Below, in pieces: positions 19,069-29,895 of a stretch of 64,000 nucleotides of DNA. The DNA is taken from positions 2,046,001 through 2,110,000 of the forward strand of contig JAUCEF010000011.1 of assembly GCA_033558025.1 (NCBI GenBank), written 5' to 3'. Below the pieces are notes generated by a model that was not told the origin of the DNA, made no database searches, and saw nothing but the letters and a program-made list of their open reading frames with translations. The position numbers and the translations under genes are program-made. This DNA is from Phytophthora sp. 'mugwort' (Eukaryota > Oomycota > Peronosporomycetes > Peronosporales > Peronosporaceae). Numbering within the stretch: position 1 is the first letter of the stretch; every line of letters starts with the position of its first letter.

Positions 19069-20640
19069 TTTCGCTCAGCTAAATGGAAGTGAGGGTTTTG
19101 CCTGCCTTCGTGATGCGTACATCATGCTACCATACAAGGGTTCGATGAAGAACATGCACGCTACTAATGTTCAGGCCGCAGCCAACCGATTTTGTGCTAC
19201 GCTGAAGTGCGGCAACTGGAATATTATTGACTCAATGAGTCTTGAGCTGAATGGAAAGACTATCGTTTCGATGGCAGACTACAAATTGTTTTGGAACAAT
19301 ATCCGTGCTCAGACTTAATACAGCCCTCAGTATGTTGAGAAGCATGGTGCCGAATCGTTTCTATTCCCGGATGCTGCTCAATCAACCAAGTACAGTGCTA
19401 CGGCCGCTTCTACTGGAGATGGGTATTCAAATAACACAACGATCTCGACCACCTTAACCGCTTCTTCCACTTCCGCAACGGCTTCGGTAGCAAATGATGG
19501 TTTTACAAAGCGGCTTCTTTCAAACCCTCCAAATGCTGGGGCTGACTCATCTACGACGTGGCCGTCTACTGGTGCTGCATCTGCCACAACTACAATTGCT
19601 AATCAACTTGGACGTGGTGCTTTCGTAGCTGGTTCTGGCGCAGTTGGTGCTATTATGGGTACGTGGAACTACATGCTTAAGATTAAGCTTACTGATTTAC
19701 ATCCGATTTTCAAGGAACTTGATCTTATGGCTAACCCACAAATTCGTCTTCGTTTCCGCGTTAATCAGGGTACTTCAGCTATTGATATTGATAGCTCCAG
19801 TAGAATGACGCTAACGAGTACGATACACTTTCGAGCGGTAATACCTGTCCAGTAATGGTTGCTTCTCAGACCACTGGAAACCCGATGTATAGTGTCCTTT
19901 CTGGTGTGGGTTCAATTGCAGTTTCTTGGGGTGCTGTTGTCAATTCGCTTGAGCCTACAATTGATGGCACCTACATGCCTTTCACACCCGTCTCGTCTAT
20001 ACGTCCCATTTGTTCATCTCGAGAATCCTCAGGCTATCATCTCGAAGCCGGTAAAGAAGGTCCGCTACAACGATTGTTATGCTCAACTATTTTATCAGCG
20101 TGCTGTATTGGTAAGCAATCGACTCAGCTTAATGCCGCATTTGATCTACAGCTATCCGCATCTGTTAAAAACGCTAAGTATGTCATTCTTCTTCCATTCG
20201 CTGAGCAGACTGGTAGTTTTGCTTCTGCAGCTGTACAGCAATTTCAGAGTCCTTTCGACTCGGCGCCATGGACGCTCCACCCCGGTAGTTCGATTCGAAA
20301 CTTCAATGTGCGCATCGGCTCGCAACAATGCTTTGATACTAGTCATGACTATGACTTCCACCAGTTCGCTAATGAGGTATTTAAAATTGCTTCGATTAAC
20401 GGTGATCTGACCCCTGAGCTGGTGAATGGACTTCTTGACTATCAGACGTGGTCGCTAACGAACCGTGCTCTAATTGCTGATGTCAGTCGTCTAACCGAAC
20501 GTGATGTTCCACAGGCCATTCAGATCCAGGGAACTAACGCTGGATGTCAGGGTACAAACATGATTGTATTGGTTGCGACTGAGCAAGAGCTCTCCTACGA
20601 CCGTCTCACAGGGGAAGTGATCGATTATACCACAGCTTAG
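19069..20640 (+). pseudogene. Major capsid protein (double jelly roll), body, broken
   Basis: The plus-strand body of the Polinton major capsid protein, ~520 codons without its N-terminus, which lies inverted upstream. Recognisable segments are RDAYIMLPYKGSM, MSLELNGKTIV, MGTWNYMLKIKL, KKVRYNDCYAQLFY, KYVILLPFAEQ, SSIRNFNVRIGS and YDFHQFANEVF, a normal series for this family. It is interrupted by TAA 19316 and by frame changes near 19835 and between ~19990 and 20110. The stop at 20638-20640 is probably the natural end. It would form the trimeric capsomers of an icosahedral particle. Confidence 0.88.
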
Positions 20641-20688
20641 TAGAAAACGTTTAGTTATCATTTAATTGAACAAAACAATATGGCCAAT

Positions 20689-21203
20689 TTAGTGGTGACC
20701 AGCTAACGATTGTAGGTGCTTGTTAGATCGAACATGACGTGATTTATTGTATCGTGTGTAAATACTTCCACATTCACATTCAAGTCGCTCATTAGCTCGA
20801 GCTTTAATTCGATCTTTATTAGCTTCGTAATGTTGCTTAGCTCGTAAAGTAGCTTCATCTTTATGTGAGTCGCGGTATGACTGTTTTGAACCCTTTTCTC
20901 TTTTTCAGATTTATGTGCAGGTACTCTATTAACACATGAGTTGTATCAATTACTAATTGCTCAAAACGATTAAGCTGTTTCCGATCATCAATATCATGCT
21001 CTGATATAAGCGAAATAGAAAACTTATCAACTCCTTGATCCTTGAAATGATAATATATTGTTGCCTGGCATGCGTTAGTCTCGTTCAACCATCGCTGATA
21101 ACTTGATATATGTAGTTTCCAACGTTTGCTTAATGTTAGTGTCGTGCTACCCACATACACAATCGATTCGTCCGCGTTGGCGATCTTATAGATATCCTTT
21201 CAT
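20689..21203 (-). pseudogene. GIY-YIG endonuclease with C-terminal zinc finger, frameshifted
   Basis: Minus strand. After ATG 21203 a slip near 21193 leads into IYKIANADES and VYVGSTT, the two strands of the GIY-YIG core; the conserved Arg follows in SKRWKLH. A second slip near 20880 leads into a Lys/Arg-rich helix and CECGSIYTRYNKSRH..KH, a CxC..H..H finger typical of GIY-YIG proteins in large DNA viruses and mobile elements. It ends at TAA 20689-20691, convergent with the capsid gene. It probably acted as a homing-like or recombination nuclease. Confidence 0.8.
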
Positions 21204-21284
21204 TATTATATCATAGACCTTTATATATCAGAATCAATCATCATTCTGTCTTATCGATAATATACATATATATATATTTTTATC

Positions 21285-21587
21285 TTAGTTCAATTTCTTG
21301 AGTAGCTTAGGACACTTCTCGATTACGAACTGACTCTTACGTAGCCAATCAATATAATTATCGTCAATACGACTAATTTGCTTTAGGGTCTTTCCTCTAT
21401 ATTTACCCCAAGTCATAATATATGAGTTATCATTGTTAAGAAATTTCGTGCATAGAAAATCCTTGATATCATCACTAATATTGAGACTGGGTTGGTTATT
21501 CATCCAGCGACAATAGCCAGGATCAGAAGCATATACCTCTTGAATGGTCTTTCCCTTGAATTTTCCAAAAGTTAGTTCGAGCGACAT
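21285..21587 (-). CDS. Two-repeat ExoX C-terminal-like domain protein
   Basis: 100 residues, intact, from ATG 21587. It holds two copies of one module: FGKFKGKTIQEVYASDPGYCRWM and then WGKYRGKTLKQISRIDDNYIDWL. This is the pattern of the small domain found at the C-terminus of exodeoxyribonuclease X and in many virus proteins. There is no exonuclease catalytic part. A TATATAG box lies ~20 bases upstream of the start. It mirrors the related module in the 5140-5787 gene at the other end of the element. Probably a DNA-binding accessory protein; the exact role is unknown. Confidence 0.75.
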   Translation of the reverse strand: MSLELTFGKFKGKTIQEVYASDPGYCRWMNNQPSLNISDDIKDFLCTKFLNNDNSYIMTWGKYRGKTLKQISRIDDNYIDWLRKSQFVIEKCPKLLKKLN

Positions 21588-21605
21588 GTTATTAGTTATG
21601 TGTAT

Positions 21606-21612
21606 CTATATA
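21606..21612 (-). promoter_or_regulatory. TATATAG motif (minus strand)
   Basis: GTATATAGATAC lies ~18 bases upstream of ATG 21587 on the minus strand. Confidence 0.5.
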
Positions 21613-22102
21613 CATAGGGTCTTAACTTTTTTTGAGAAAAAATAAATTAATTCTGAAATTCAGACGAAACTATCGGCTGTATGCTCTCCGTGGTCGAGCA
21701 GTTTACAATTTGCCGGCTACCCCACAAGTGCACATAGACAGGCCCATACCTGCTACTGCGCTTTCAAGCTTCGGTCCCTCCAGTCCCGTGTTGTCGTTTC
21801 TCCACCTCAGCCTATCTGTCATGCTGTCGCCTCACCTGACTACCGGACCTTAAGACCCCGCCCCACGTCGTGACACCACCACCACGCTAAGCCGTCGTGT
21901 TGCCGCCGCCGAAGAACTAAGTCGTCGCGACTCCCAATCGAGCCGCTCCCTTGAAGCTGTTGCCGAGTTTGCGCCTGTGGCCCTAGGAGGTCAGAGGAGT
22001 GCGGTCTAGCCCTACCGTAAAGGGGGGAACGTGACAGCTGCGAGAGAGCAGCTGGAAGAAGAAACGCCCGAACTGGTCCGCTAGCCTTCGCAGTCCATCA
22101 TC

Positions 22103-24062
22103 ATGGCGGCTCCCCGTCGTGACCAGACTTGGCATGCTGAGTGACGAAACAAGGCCCCACAGGTCGAGTTCTCGTTGCCCACCGATGACGCACTCGCGTC
22201 AGCGGAAAAGGCTATGTTGGATCCCGAGCGCAACGCTGATGACAAGAAAGCAGCAGCTCTACGTGGAGTTCCCCAGCTCGTCTCGAGTGAGTTGACCTAT
22301 TCCATGTGGATTCCTGCGCGAGACCTGACCGCCACGTTCTCTGATACGGAGATCATGACCTCGCTCGGATCGGATACGCAACCGGCCATCTGGTCGGCCA
22401 ACGTCAGCCATCTGCGCGATTTCAAGACCATCCGGAACGCTGGCATCAGCTTTGTATGTACTGATCAAGCTATCGCATCCAAGTTGGGTGGCCAGACGCT
22501 GTCGATCTGTGACCGAAACTATCGGGTTCAACCGTACTCCAAGTACTCCAGCTGGTACTATGTCGACTTGCAGCGCCTGCCTGACGAGGTCGATGACAGC
22601 GAGATCTACGACTGGTTCGCTGCACATGGGACACCACCGGTGTTCATCTGCCCTAGTCGTACGATCCGCGGTCTGAAGCCGCGCAGCCGCTGAGTGTACT
22701 TCAATCACAAGTTCCCGCCCGAGTCGCTGATGCTTACGCCAACGATGCCGTTGCGAGAAATCCAGTTCGGTGACTATGGATACGCGGTGGTCAATCATCG
22801 CATCCGTGCGTTCAACCACGGCACGCCGCCCTTCCTGAAGGCGATGCACGAGAAACGCAAGGCTCACCCATCAGCATCTAAGTCGGTCGACCATGCGGCA
22901 CATCAGGCTTCCTCGAAACCTGCTGTTGCCACGAGCGCCGAAGCCAATGGCACGCCTATGGAAACGTCGGACGCCGAGTACGAGCCATCCGAGCCTAATG
23001 GCTCAGAAATGAGTGACTCGGAAGCCAGTCCAGGCAGCGCTATGGAAGGTGTTGAAGGAGAAACTGTCGGAGACGGGATCACAGTCCAGCCCAATTCTAT
23101 CTGGCCGTCGGATGAAGAACCTCCAAATTTTCCCACTGGCTCGATCAAGCGAACGGACCGGGAGCCGGCGCGTATCTTGCGCGCCAAGCAACTTGTATTT
23201 GGCAAGATGTCCACTCCCACAGCCAAGGCAAAGGAACTACCCCCGTCCCAGACTGGCTATCCAGTACTGGCATCCACCAACCAGTATGAGTGGCTGAGTG
23301 AGGGAGATGGTGGCAATGTCCCAAACCTGATCAGGATATGACTCTATGGGACAGTACTCAGATCCCGCCCTCCTCGGTTGCCTCGTATGTCAAGCTGTCC
23401 AAGCTTGCCGAAAAGATACTCAACAGCGCTGCGATCAAGTACCCTGCAGAGATGATCACCCTCAATGACCTCTGCGACGTCATCGAATCGTATCTGACGG
23501 GTTTCTCGAACACCTCAGATGCCGATAACAGCTTGTACAGGATCCAAGCCCAACCTAGCGTCCATCGCTTTTTATTAGACACCTCGGCTCCCGGTAACTA
23601 TCAGCATCTTCGCAGCAAGACGTTTGGTCACGCAGTACTCCGAATGATCTCCACGAAGCTAGACTCCTCGGCGAAGGACTACTCGCTCAAGAACATTTGG
23701 CCGAGCTCTTCCCGGACGCTGACGACCTAAGCCCAGAAGTCGTGCTGCAGAGCCTTTGCTCTACCCCAAATGAGTTCTAGCTCCAAACGCGACTGGCCGA
23801 GTTTGATCTTGCGTTGCAAGTGATAGCTCCAAGCATCTATATGGATCCGGTCAAGGTCTGCGCTCTAATCCAACAAGAAGCTACTACGCTTCCCCATCCG
23901 ATGTGGCACCTCTGGGACGATCGCACCCTAGGGATACTGGTAATCTCGCCGTTGGCAACTCGACTCCTTGATGGCCCGTTGCCGGACGACTTACGCCAAT
24001 GCATCGCTGATCTCCAGCAAGCGGCTTCGGCAGTAGCCAACTCGGGTAGCCCTTCTCTCTAA
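22103..24062 (+). pseudogene. LINE ORF1 (RNA-binding chaperone type), broken
   Basis: From ATG 22103 (MAAPRRDQTWHAE) with in-frame TGA at 22142 and 22691 and frame changes near 23340, 23700 and 23780. The part around 22290-22690 (SSWYYVDLQRLPDEVDDSEIY) has the look of an RRM-like fold; the part after 22900 is acidic and Ser/Pro-rich. Such proteins package LINE RNA. The family assignment rests on position before the EEP domain rather than on a strong motif. Confidence 0.55.
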
Positions 24063-24063
24063 T

Positions 24064-27000
24064 GGGAATTGGGCCCTGAGAGGGTTCTCGCCGAACGCTA
24101 ACGGCATGAACCGGACCTCAAGGAGCTCGCTGCAGTACTTCTTTAAGACCTTTCACATGATCGGTCTTCAGGAGACGTGCTTCACCGGGCCCTTCAACTA
24201 CCAGCGCTTGAAACAGATCTGGAGGCATACCTCGCAGTTTAATTCCAGCTTTTGGTCGCAAGAACATATGACCACATACACAGGGCACGCTGGTGTGGGC
24301 TTACTACTCACGCCGACATGCCCTGTTCAAGATATCCAAGACGTTACCCTCCGTCATGTTAGCTTGGCTGATATGATGGATCGGTACTTACTACTACGCG
24401 GCACTCTGGACTTGAAAGAGACGTACATTCATGTGGTGTATGCCCCCGTTAAAGGCCAGAAGCGGCCAACCTTCTTTAAGCACCTTCCAAGAGACTTCGA
24501 CGATGATGTGCTGCACATTGTCATGGGCGACTTCAACACGGTGATGTCAAGCCAACTGACCAAGCCAACCACACCGACCGGAATCGGTCGCGGGGACGAA
24601 CCGAGCTGCTGGACTGGATGCAAGCTATCAACGTTGTGGAAGCATGGCGCCTGGAACATCCGACGCTCGTCGAGTTCACCAGCCCCAACTCCAGCTCAAG
24701 GTTAGACTACGTGATGCTAAGCTCCCAGCCCTTCCACTCGGCCATGCAGGGCATTCTGCACGACTTTCGCAATCGCTCCAATATGGGTGACCACTGCGGC
24801 ATCGACTTTCGACTCGGATCTGCTCTCTTTCGGGCGGCTAAGAGACCCCCCTGGCGCTGCCCAGAATGGATCATCCAGCTTCCTGAAGCGCAGCAGTATC
24901 TCCAAGAATCGCTGTGATCAAGTTGGCAGACATGCTCCATGCACCAACGGACTCCCACTACAACCCGGGCTGCCTACTCGACGAGCACAAGCGTCGCGAC
25001 AACATATTTCTGCACGAGTTATTTGAATCCCGGAAGATTGCTCGCCAGCGCGAACTTGAGGAGCTGCACCTGGAAATCAATGATCTGCAGCACCGCCAAG
25101 TGACGGAGCCTACCGATGATCAACGCCGGCGGCTGACTGAAAAGAGGGCACTACTGGAGGTCAAGATGAAGGTGAAACAGTTCTACGCATCGAAGAAGAA
25201 GTTTGCCTCTGACCTCCATGATTCTGAGCGAGGTACCAAGTACTTCTTCCGACCGCCTCAGATCCTGCACAACACTCCGATTCCTGTCAATTCGCCGGAG
25301 GAGTTTGGAAGTCATGTGCCAGTTGTTCAACCAGTTTTGGTCCGGGATCTATCGTTCACCTTCAAGGGAGTTCCATCATGACAACCCGAAATGGGATCGC
25401 ATCAAGCTGGCCCAGATCCTTGAACACACGGCCAAGCATCTGACGCCGAAGCGAGCTGCCTATCTGACCAGTATGGCTTCGTGCCTGGGCCCGATATTCG
25501 TCATGCTCACCTGCGACTTCAAGCACTCATGAAAGTGTATGAAGACGATGACGCGGTGGCTGGTGCTATCTTGATTGACTTTGCCAAGGCCTTCGACAGC
25601 GTGGTGTGGGATGCCCTTGACATGATCCTCGAGCACTTCCGCTTCGGCGAAGTGTTTCGTCGCTGGGTACGCGTGATGTTTCCTGGGACTTTGGTGGCGC
25701 TACTATTCAACGGTAGCCCACTTTCGCCCTTTGAATTAGGGAGAGGCGTGCGGCAAGGAGACCCTCTCTCCCCGGGTCTGTTCGTGCTTTACGCGGAACC
25801 TTTGCTGAACTTGATTCGCGCCAAGATGAAGGATGCTGGACTTCTGTGTGGAGACTCTTCCGTGGTCCATACAGGTATCAGCTTTGCTGATGACTGCACT
25901 GGACTACTGAGGGACCTGCGGGATACTCAGCGTCTACTGGACTTGGTGGATCTCTTCTGTGAGGTATCGGGCATGGAGCTGAACAAGAACAAGACCGTGG
26001 TGCTGCCGTCCCACCCCTGGAACAGTGAAACCGACAGCATCCGTGAGGCACTACAGCAATTGGGACTAAAGGTTGTTGGGAACAACGACTCGGCCAAACT
26101 GCTTGGTATATAGTACGGTCCCAAGCTCACAGACGCGGCACGGCTACAGCACATATTGGCGGACATGCAGACAAGGTGTTCACTGTGGAAGTACCGGGCA
26201 CGCACTCTGCGAGGACAAGTGGTCATCCTACAACAGATCATCTTGCCAGTTCTCTGGTACACGGCCAGTGTCTGCTACATACCTGAAACTGGTTTCCAAG
26301 ATTAAGTCCAGGACATGATAGTACGGTTCATGACCCAGTCTTCTACGTCGAACATCGTGCCCCGAGCTTGGTGGACGTTGCCCATGCACGTGGAAGGCCT
26401 CGGCTTAACGCCTGTGAAAACGATGATCGAGGGACTCCAACTACACATGCTCTGCAAGCTGCTCATGGCCGTACGCCAGTCACCGGATGATGTACCCTCA
26501 TGGGCCGCCCCAGTCATTGCGCTGTTTGACTCCGTGATGAAACCTTGGGGACGCGACTTTGACATCCTGTACGCGCCGGTCTGGAACAGCCCTCATCATG
26601 TGGTGTCTCGACGGCTAAGACGATGGGAGACCGCTTGGTTTGTATTGGCACCATGTTCTCTTCCTTTGGAACACCAAACTGCGCCCCAAGATCACTCGCA
26701 ACATGACCAAGTTTGACAAGTTGACAATGCCGCTGCTGGACAATGTGGATATCACGACTGCAACCAAGACGCCCAAGACCCTGAGAGCCGCAAACCTGGG
26801 AATTGTCCAAGACCTTATTCGCTTAAAGGTTTATCGGATATCTGACTTGTTTGAGCTTAGTGGATACCCGTCTCAAGCCGCCAAGCTATCCCAAGTCATC
26901 CGTGAGCATGGCCAGCCTGGGCGCGCTAACAGCGTGAGCTTCTGCGGATCTTTCTTAACTAAGATTGACTCGCTGTTACGACCGTTGGCCAACATGCCCA

Positions 27001-27955
27001 TTGGACCCCGCCCGAAGCCACACTACGGCTGCGCACTCCATACTTGGAGCTTCAGTGGCTATGAAGTCGCTGATCTCACGGTGTCGTTAATACGCAAGCT
27101 CCTGGTTCAGTACAAGGTACCCGGCCTGCCAACGACTGCACTTGGCCTTGAACAAGAGCGTCCCGCAAATGTATGGGGCAGAGACCTAAAGATGAACAAG
27201 CACGTACTACCAGTGAACGCGGAGTTGCTGTACAGACTTCAGCACAACGCACTTTGGTGGGCTTTAGGCTGCAGCACGTGCAAGGCGCTATGACTCGCTG
27301 CCATCATGGGTATGGAGTCATTGAAACCGTCTCCCATCTCTTTTGGTATTGTGACTTTGCGGCAACCGTATGGACGGAATGGCTTGAGGTGTTCCAGCAG
27401 TGGTTTGAGTCTCCCATTAAGTGGGTGACTGTGGTCTACTTCGCGGACATCATGCCTACGCCCCGAGCCAAAAAGGACTTTGGTTACAGCCTCTTTGCGG
27501 TCTTCCACATAGTGAGAGTTGTGGTACTTCGCTGCCTATGGACGCACCGCAATGACATCCGCTTCCACGAGTATGAACCAAGTCTCATCGGCGTCAAGGC
27601 TCGGGTGCACGCCCTGATTGACCTTCATGTTGCTGCCCTATGGCAGGCAACCCAGGCGCAAGCAATAAGACAGTCCTCGCAGGTGAGTAGGCAACTACAC
27701 ACCTTATTGCGAGGACTGCCTGTGTCGGCACCCTTCGACGACAATGGCCCAAGCGACCACGAGGCGGAAGCCCGTCAGCGGGACTCCTTACTCGCGGACA
27801 TGTTGAACCACGACAGGGAAGAGACGTCCGGAGCGTTGGCGACCTTCAAGACTGCAGATTCAAGCGATCGCGGGGTGGAAACCCGTCAGCAGGGCTCCTT
27901 TCCCGCGGCCATGTTGAACCGTAGCCGGGAAGAGACGCCTGTGGCCCGAAGGTAA
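24064..27955 (+). pseudogene. LINE ORF2: EEP endonuclease, reverse transcriptase, zf-RVT, broken
   Basis: Polyprotein for target-primed reverse transcription. EEP motifs are IGLQETCF (~24160), HIVMGDFNT (~24515) and MGDHCGIDF (~24785). RT motifs are LIDFAKAFDSV (~25573), RGVRQGDPLSPG (~25743) and FADDC (~25885; Phe replaces Tyr of YADD). After a thumb/connector region comes the zinc-binding RT tail with RCHHGYGVIETVSHLFWYC (~27296). At least eight frame changes or stops split it. RQGDPLSP with zf-RVT points to the Tx1/L1 side of LINEs. Confidence 0.88.
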
Positions 27956-28530
27956 GGCCACAAGCTCAAGGCTTCATCCTGATGTCTTACAATCCGCCGC
28001 CGGCGTGCTCGGCCATTACTGGCTTCAGTCTCCACCACTTTCACCCCATACGCCAAGTTCCCGGCTCCATTTGCCGATCGCTTAGCGGGCGTTGCCTTAT
28101 GCCTTATGTCTGCTGTACCCGAAGGCGGTGTGGATTTTTGAACCCAGGCGGGGCCCCACGTTGGCGGACAGGCGGGTGAAGAACGCGACACGCTACAGAC
28201 GCTTACGCGTGTTATGGCATGCACGACATCACTGGACTACTCCTTGGATCGAGGTCTAGAACGGCGCGACACTCCCGAGCCGCGCGTACTACCAGGCCTA
28301 CAAGCCCATGAGACGACGACTGGGAGGTTTTGCCCCTCTAGACCACGACCCGCATCTCTCCTACTGAAGTGCCCGGTCAAGCAGTCTCAAGAACTACCGG
28401 GTCTAACCGTGCTTCCAGGTCTACAGCCCATGAGACGGCGCCCAGTAGCCCCCAAGACCACCAGTCCAGTCACAAGACCAGATATCCCAACCTTCGCGGC
28501 CAAACCCCAACCATCGTCCGAAAGGTCTGG

Positions 28531-28605
28531 TCGGCCCGGGGATTGAACCTTGGCCGCTTCCGTCCGACACTGGATGCTTAACCAGCTGAGCTATCTGAGC
28601 TCACT
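28531..28605 (-). repeat. tRNA-derived SINE head (A and B boxes)
   Basis: On the minus strand TAGCTCAGCTGGTTAAGC (28576-28593) is a textbook A box/D arm, and GGTTCAATCCC (28539-28549) a B box/T arm, at tRNA-like spacing. The two acceptor-stem halves do not pair, so it is a tRNA-derived SINE promoter rather than a functional tRNA. The SINE body would extend toward ~28200, where AGCCCATGAGACG occurs twice. Confidence 0.65.
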
Positions 28606-28968
28606 AGAAGTAGGTGGCTCACCACCACCTGGTTCATCGGGTTATACTTGTTTTTTGTATAGACCCCATCGGAAAGGTCCTGCAGATGTCCAACTCGGCC
28701 CAGAGACGTCTCGGGACGTCCACCAGTTTCCTCCTGGACACTAAAATGGGTTTTCATGGTACCCACTTTCGAGAAAATGGACCTTTTTGGACACCAATGG
28801 GATATTTCGTACCCAATTTCTGGGTCCACATGACCCAAATCGATCCCAAATAGCAAGTAGGGTAGCTAAGTAGGTTGCTTACTAGATTTAAAGTGTAATG
28901 TATTTTTGTTAACTCTCAGTGGTTGAGCAGTTTAAAACTACCCTAAGATCCAAAAGACGTTGTAAACG

Positions 28969-29040
28969 CTCTCAGGTGGTCGAGAGGTTGCGTCGTCAAA
29001 ATAGGACCTGGCCCGAAAGAAGGTTCCAGGATTGTTCTGG
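28969..29040 (+). repeat. Second, weaker tRNA-like remnant
   Basis: GTGGTCGAGAGGTTGCG resembles the A box of a class II (Ser/Leu) tRNA and GGTTCCAGGATT a degenerate B box. It abuts the inner edge of the right Maverick TIR. Related GTGGTYGAGCAGTT strings occur at 21687 and 28919. Confidence 0.35.
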
Positions 29041-29042
29041 GT

Positions 29043-29319
29043 GGTAAATTACGGTAGGGAAAATCTGCCGGCGTAATGTGCCGCGCTCAACGAGGTTAGC
29101 ATGATTTTCACTTCGAATGAATGCCTCCTTTGCATGTAGTCCCGATGTCGCTATGTGCGGTGCTTGGAGGTGTGAAGTAGACCTCCTTTGCAGCAGGTGT
29201 TATTAGCGGTGTTGTAGTCGATTTCAACAGATTGTGATCAGGAAGCTTTAGCCCTACTCTCACTGGTAAATTACGGAAAGAAAAAAAACTGCCGGCGTAA
29301 TGTGCCATGTCATACTACT
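29043..29319 (-). repeat. Right terminal inverted repeat of the Maverick
   Basis: Inverse copy of 2947-3224, ending CATACTACT. The outer ~235 bp are the same as the left end; the inner sub-repeat carries GCCGGCAG where the left has GACGACAG. Confidence 0.93.
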
Positions 29320-29325
29320 ATTCTG
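29320..29325 (+). repeat. Target-site duplication ATTCTG, right
   Basis: Second copy of the hexamer found at 2941-2946, directly abutting the right TIR. Confidence 0.9.
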
Positions 29326-29872
29326 CTCTTCTCACTTTACTTGAAGGTATATTTGAGTTTTGTGTTTGGATGTTGCTGCATCGGGTCGAGTGAGCGTCAG
29401 CATCACCCCGAATTATTAAACTGGGGGCCCAGTTTAACGATTGCTGGACAAGATAAACACTCACCTGGCTCTGCACAAAGTGGCGATCCAATTCCAGCCA
29501 TGGTCGATCGCAAGATACGTCTTGGACTGCCAACGTCGTCTGCTCCCATTAATACCGGTACTCGACAGCTCCACGGCAATGCAGTCCACGTCACTGGTGC
29601 GCGTTGCGAAATCTCAGCTCTGGCACGAAGGCATTGCCAGAGCCAAAATACATGTTAGCCAAGCGCTAGAGCACAATGCGCTCTGATAATGGCTACATTG
29701 CGATACGCAACGTAATGGCTGACGCACCGTATCACTTCTTCAGTAGGTTGCATTAATGTTGCGCTACCAACGCAACTTTACGATAAAGTTGCAGAGATCC
29801 ATCTTGAAGTGGCGACCTTTCGAGTGAAACCCTCACTTCCGAATCTGCTCTCCACCAGTAACGCAACCCAAT
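29326..29872. other. Spacer between the Maverick and glucokinase 3
   Basis: About 550 bp. No gene is seen; the short open frames lack recognisable features. It ends in the promoter of the third glucokinase. Confidence 0.5.
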
Positions 29873-29889
29873 CCTTCATTTCTAAAACG
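29873..29889 (+). promoter_or_regulatory. Initiator-like motif of glucokinase 3
   Basis: CCTTCATTTCTAAAACG fits the oomycete initiator (TCATTT core). It lies only ~16 bp before the ATG, implying a very short 5' leader. Confidence 0.45.
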
Positions 29890-29895
29890 TCTATC

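Larger units (their letters stand above)
21650..28200 (+). mobile_element. Non-LTR retrotransposon (Tx1/L1-like LINE) nested in the Maverick
   Basis: The GC-richer sequence after the last Maverick gene carries an ORF1-type protein, an endonuclease/exonuclease/phosphatase (EEP) domain, reverse transcriptase and a zf-RVT region, all plus strand. Many frameshifts and stops make it inactive. The ends are approximate: I found no clear poly(A) tail or target-site duplication. Copies of CTCTC..GTGGTYGAGCAGTTTA occur at 21681 and 28913 on either side of it and may mark a flanking or tail repeat. Confidence 0.8.
2947..29319 (+). mobile_element. Maverick/Polinton element, complete with TIRs and TSD, decayed
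   Basis: A 26,373-bp element with ~278-bp terminal inverted repeats starting AGTAGTATGAC, flanked by the 6-bp duplication ATTCTG. It carries the Polinton hallmark set: family B DNA polymerase, rve integrase with chromodomain, FtsK/HerA-type packaging ATPase, adenovirus-like cysteine protease, double-jelly-roll major capsid and penton-type minor capsid proteins. Extra genes are a CRN effector-type gene, an S74-type fibre, GIY-YIG and ExoX-like proteins. A ~6.5-kb LINE and tRNA-derived sequences occupy 21.65-29.04 kb, so the original element was about 19-20 kb. Frameshifts and stops in most genes show it is no longer autonomous. Confidence 0.95.

Noticed and set aside
5872..20640. Stop-codon reassignment (TAA/TAG as Gln) in the Maverick
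   Set aside because: Suggestive contexts exist, but about twenty frameshifts in the same genes show ordinary decay; kept only as a low-interest observation.
28531..28605. Functional tRNA gene on the minus strand
   Set aside because: A and B boxes are good but the acceptor-stem halves do not pair; a SINE head explains it better.
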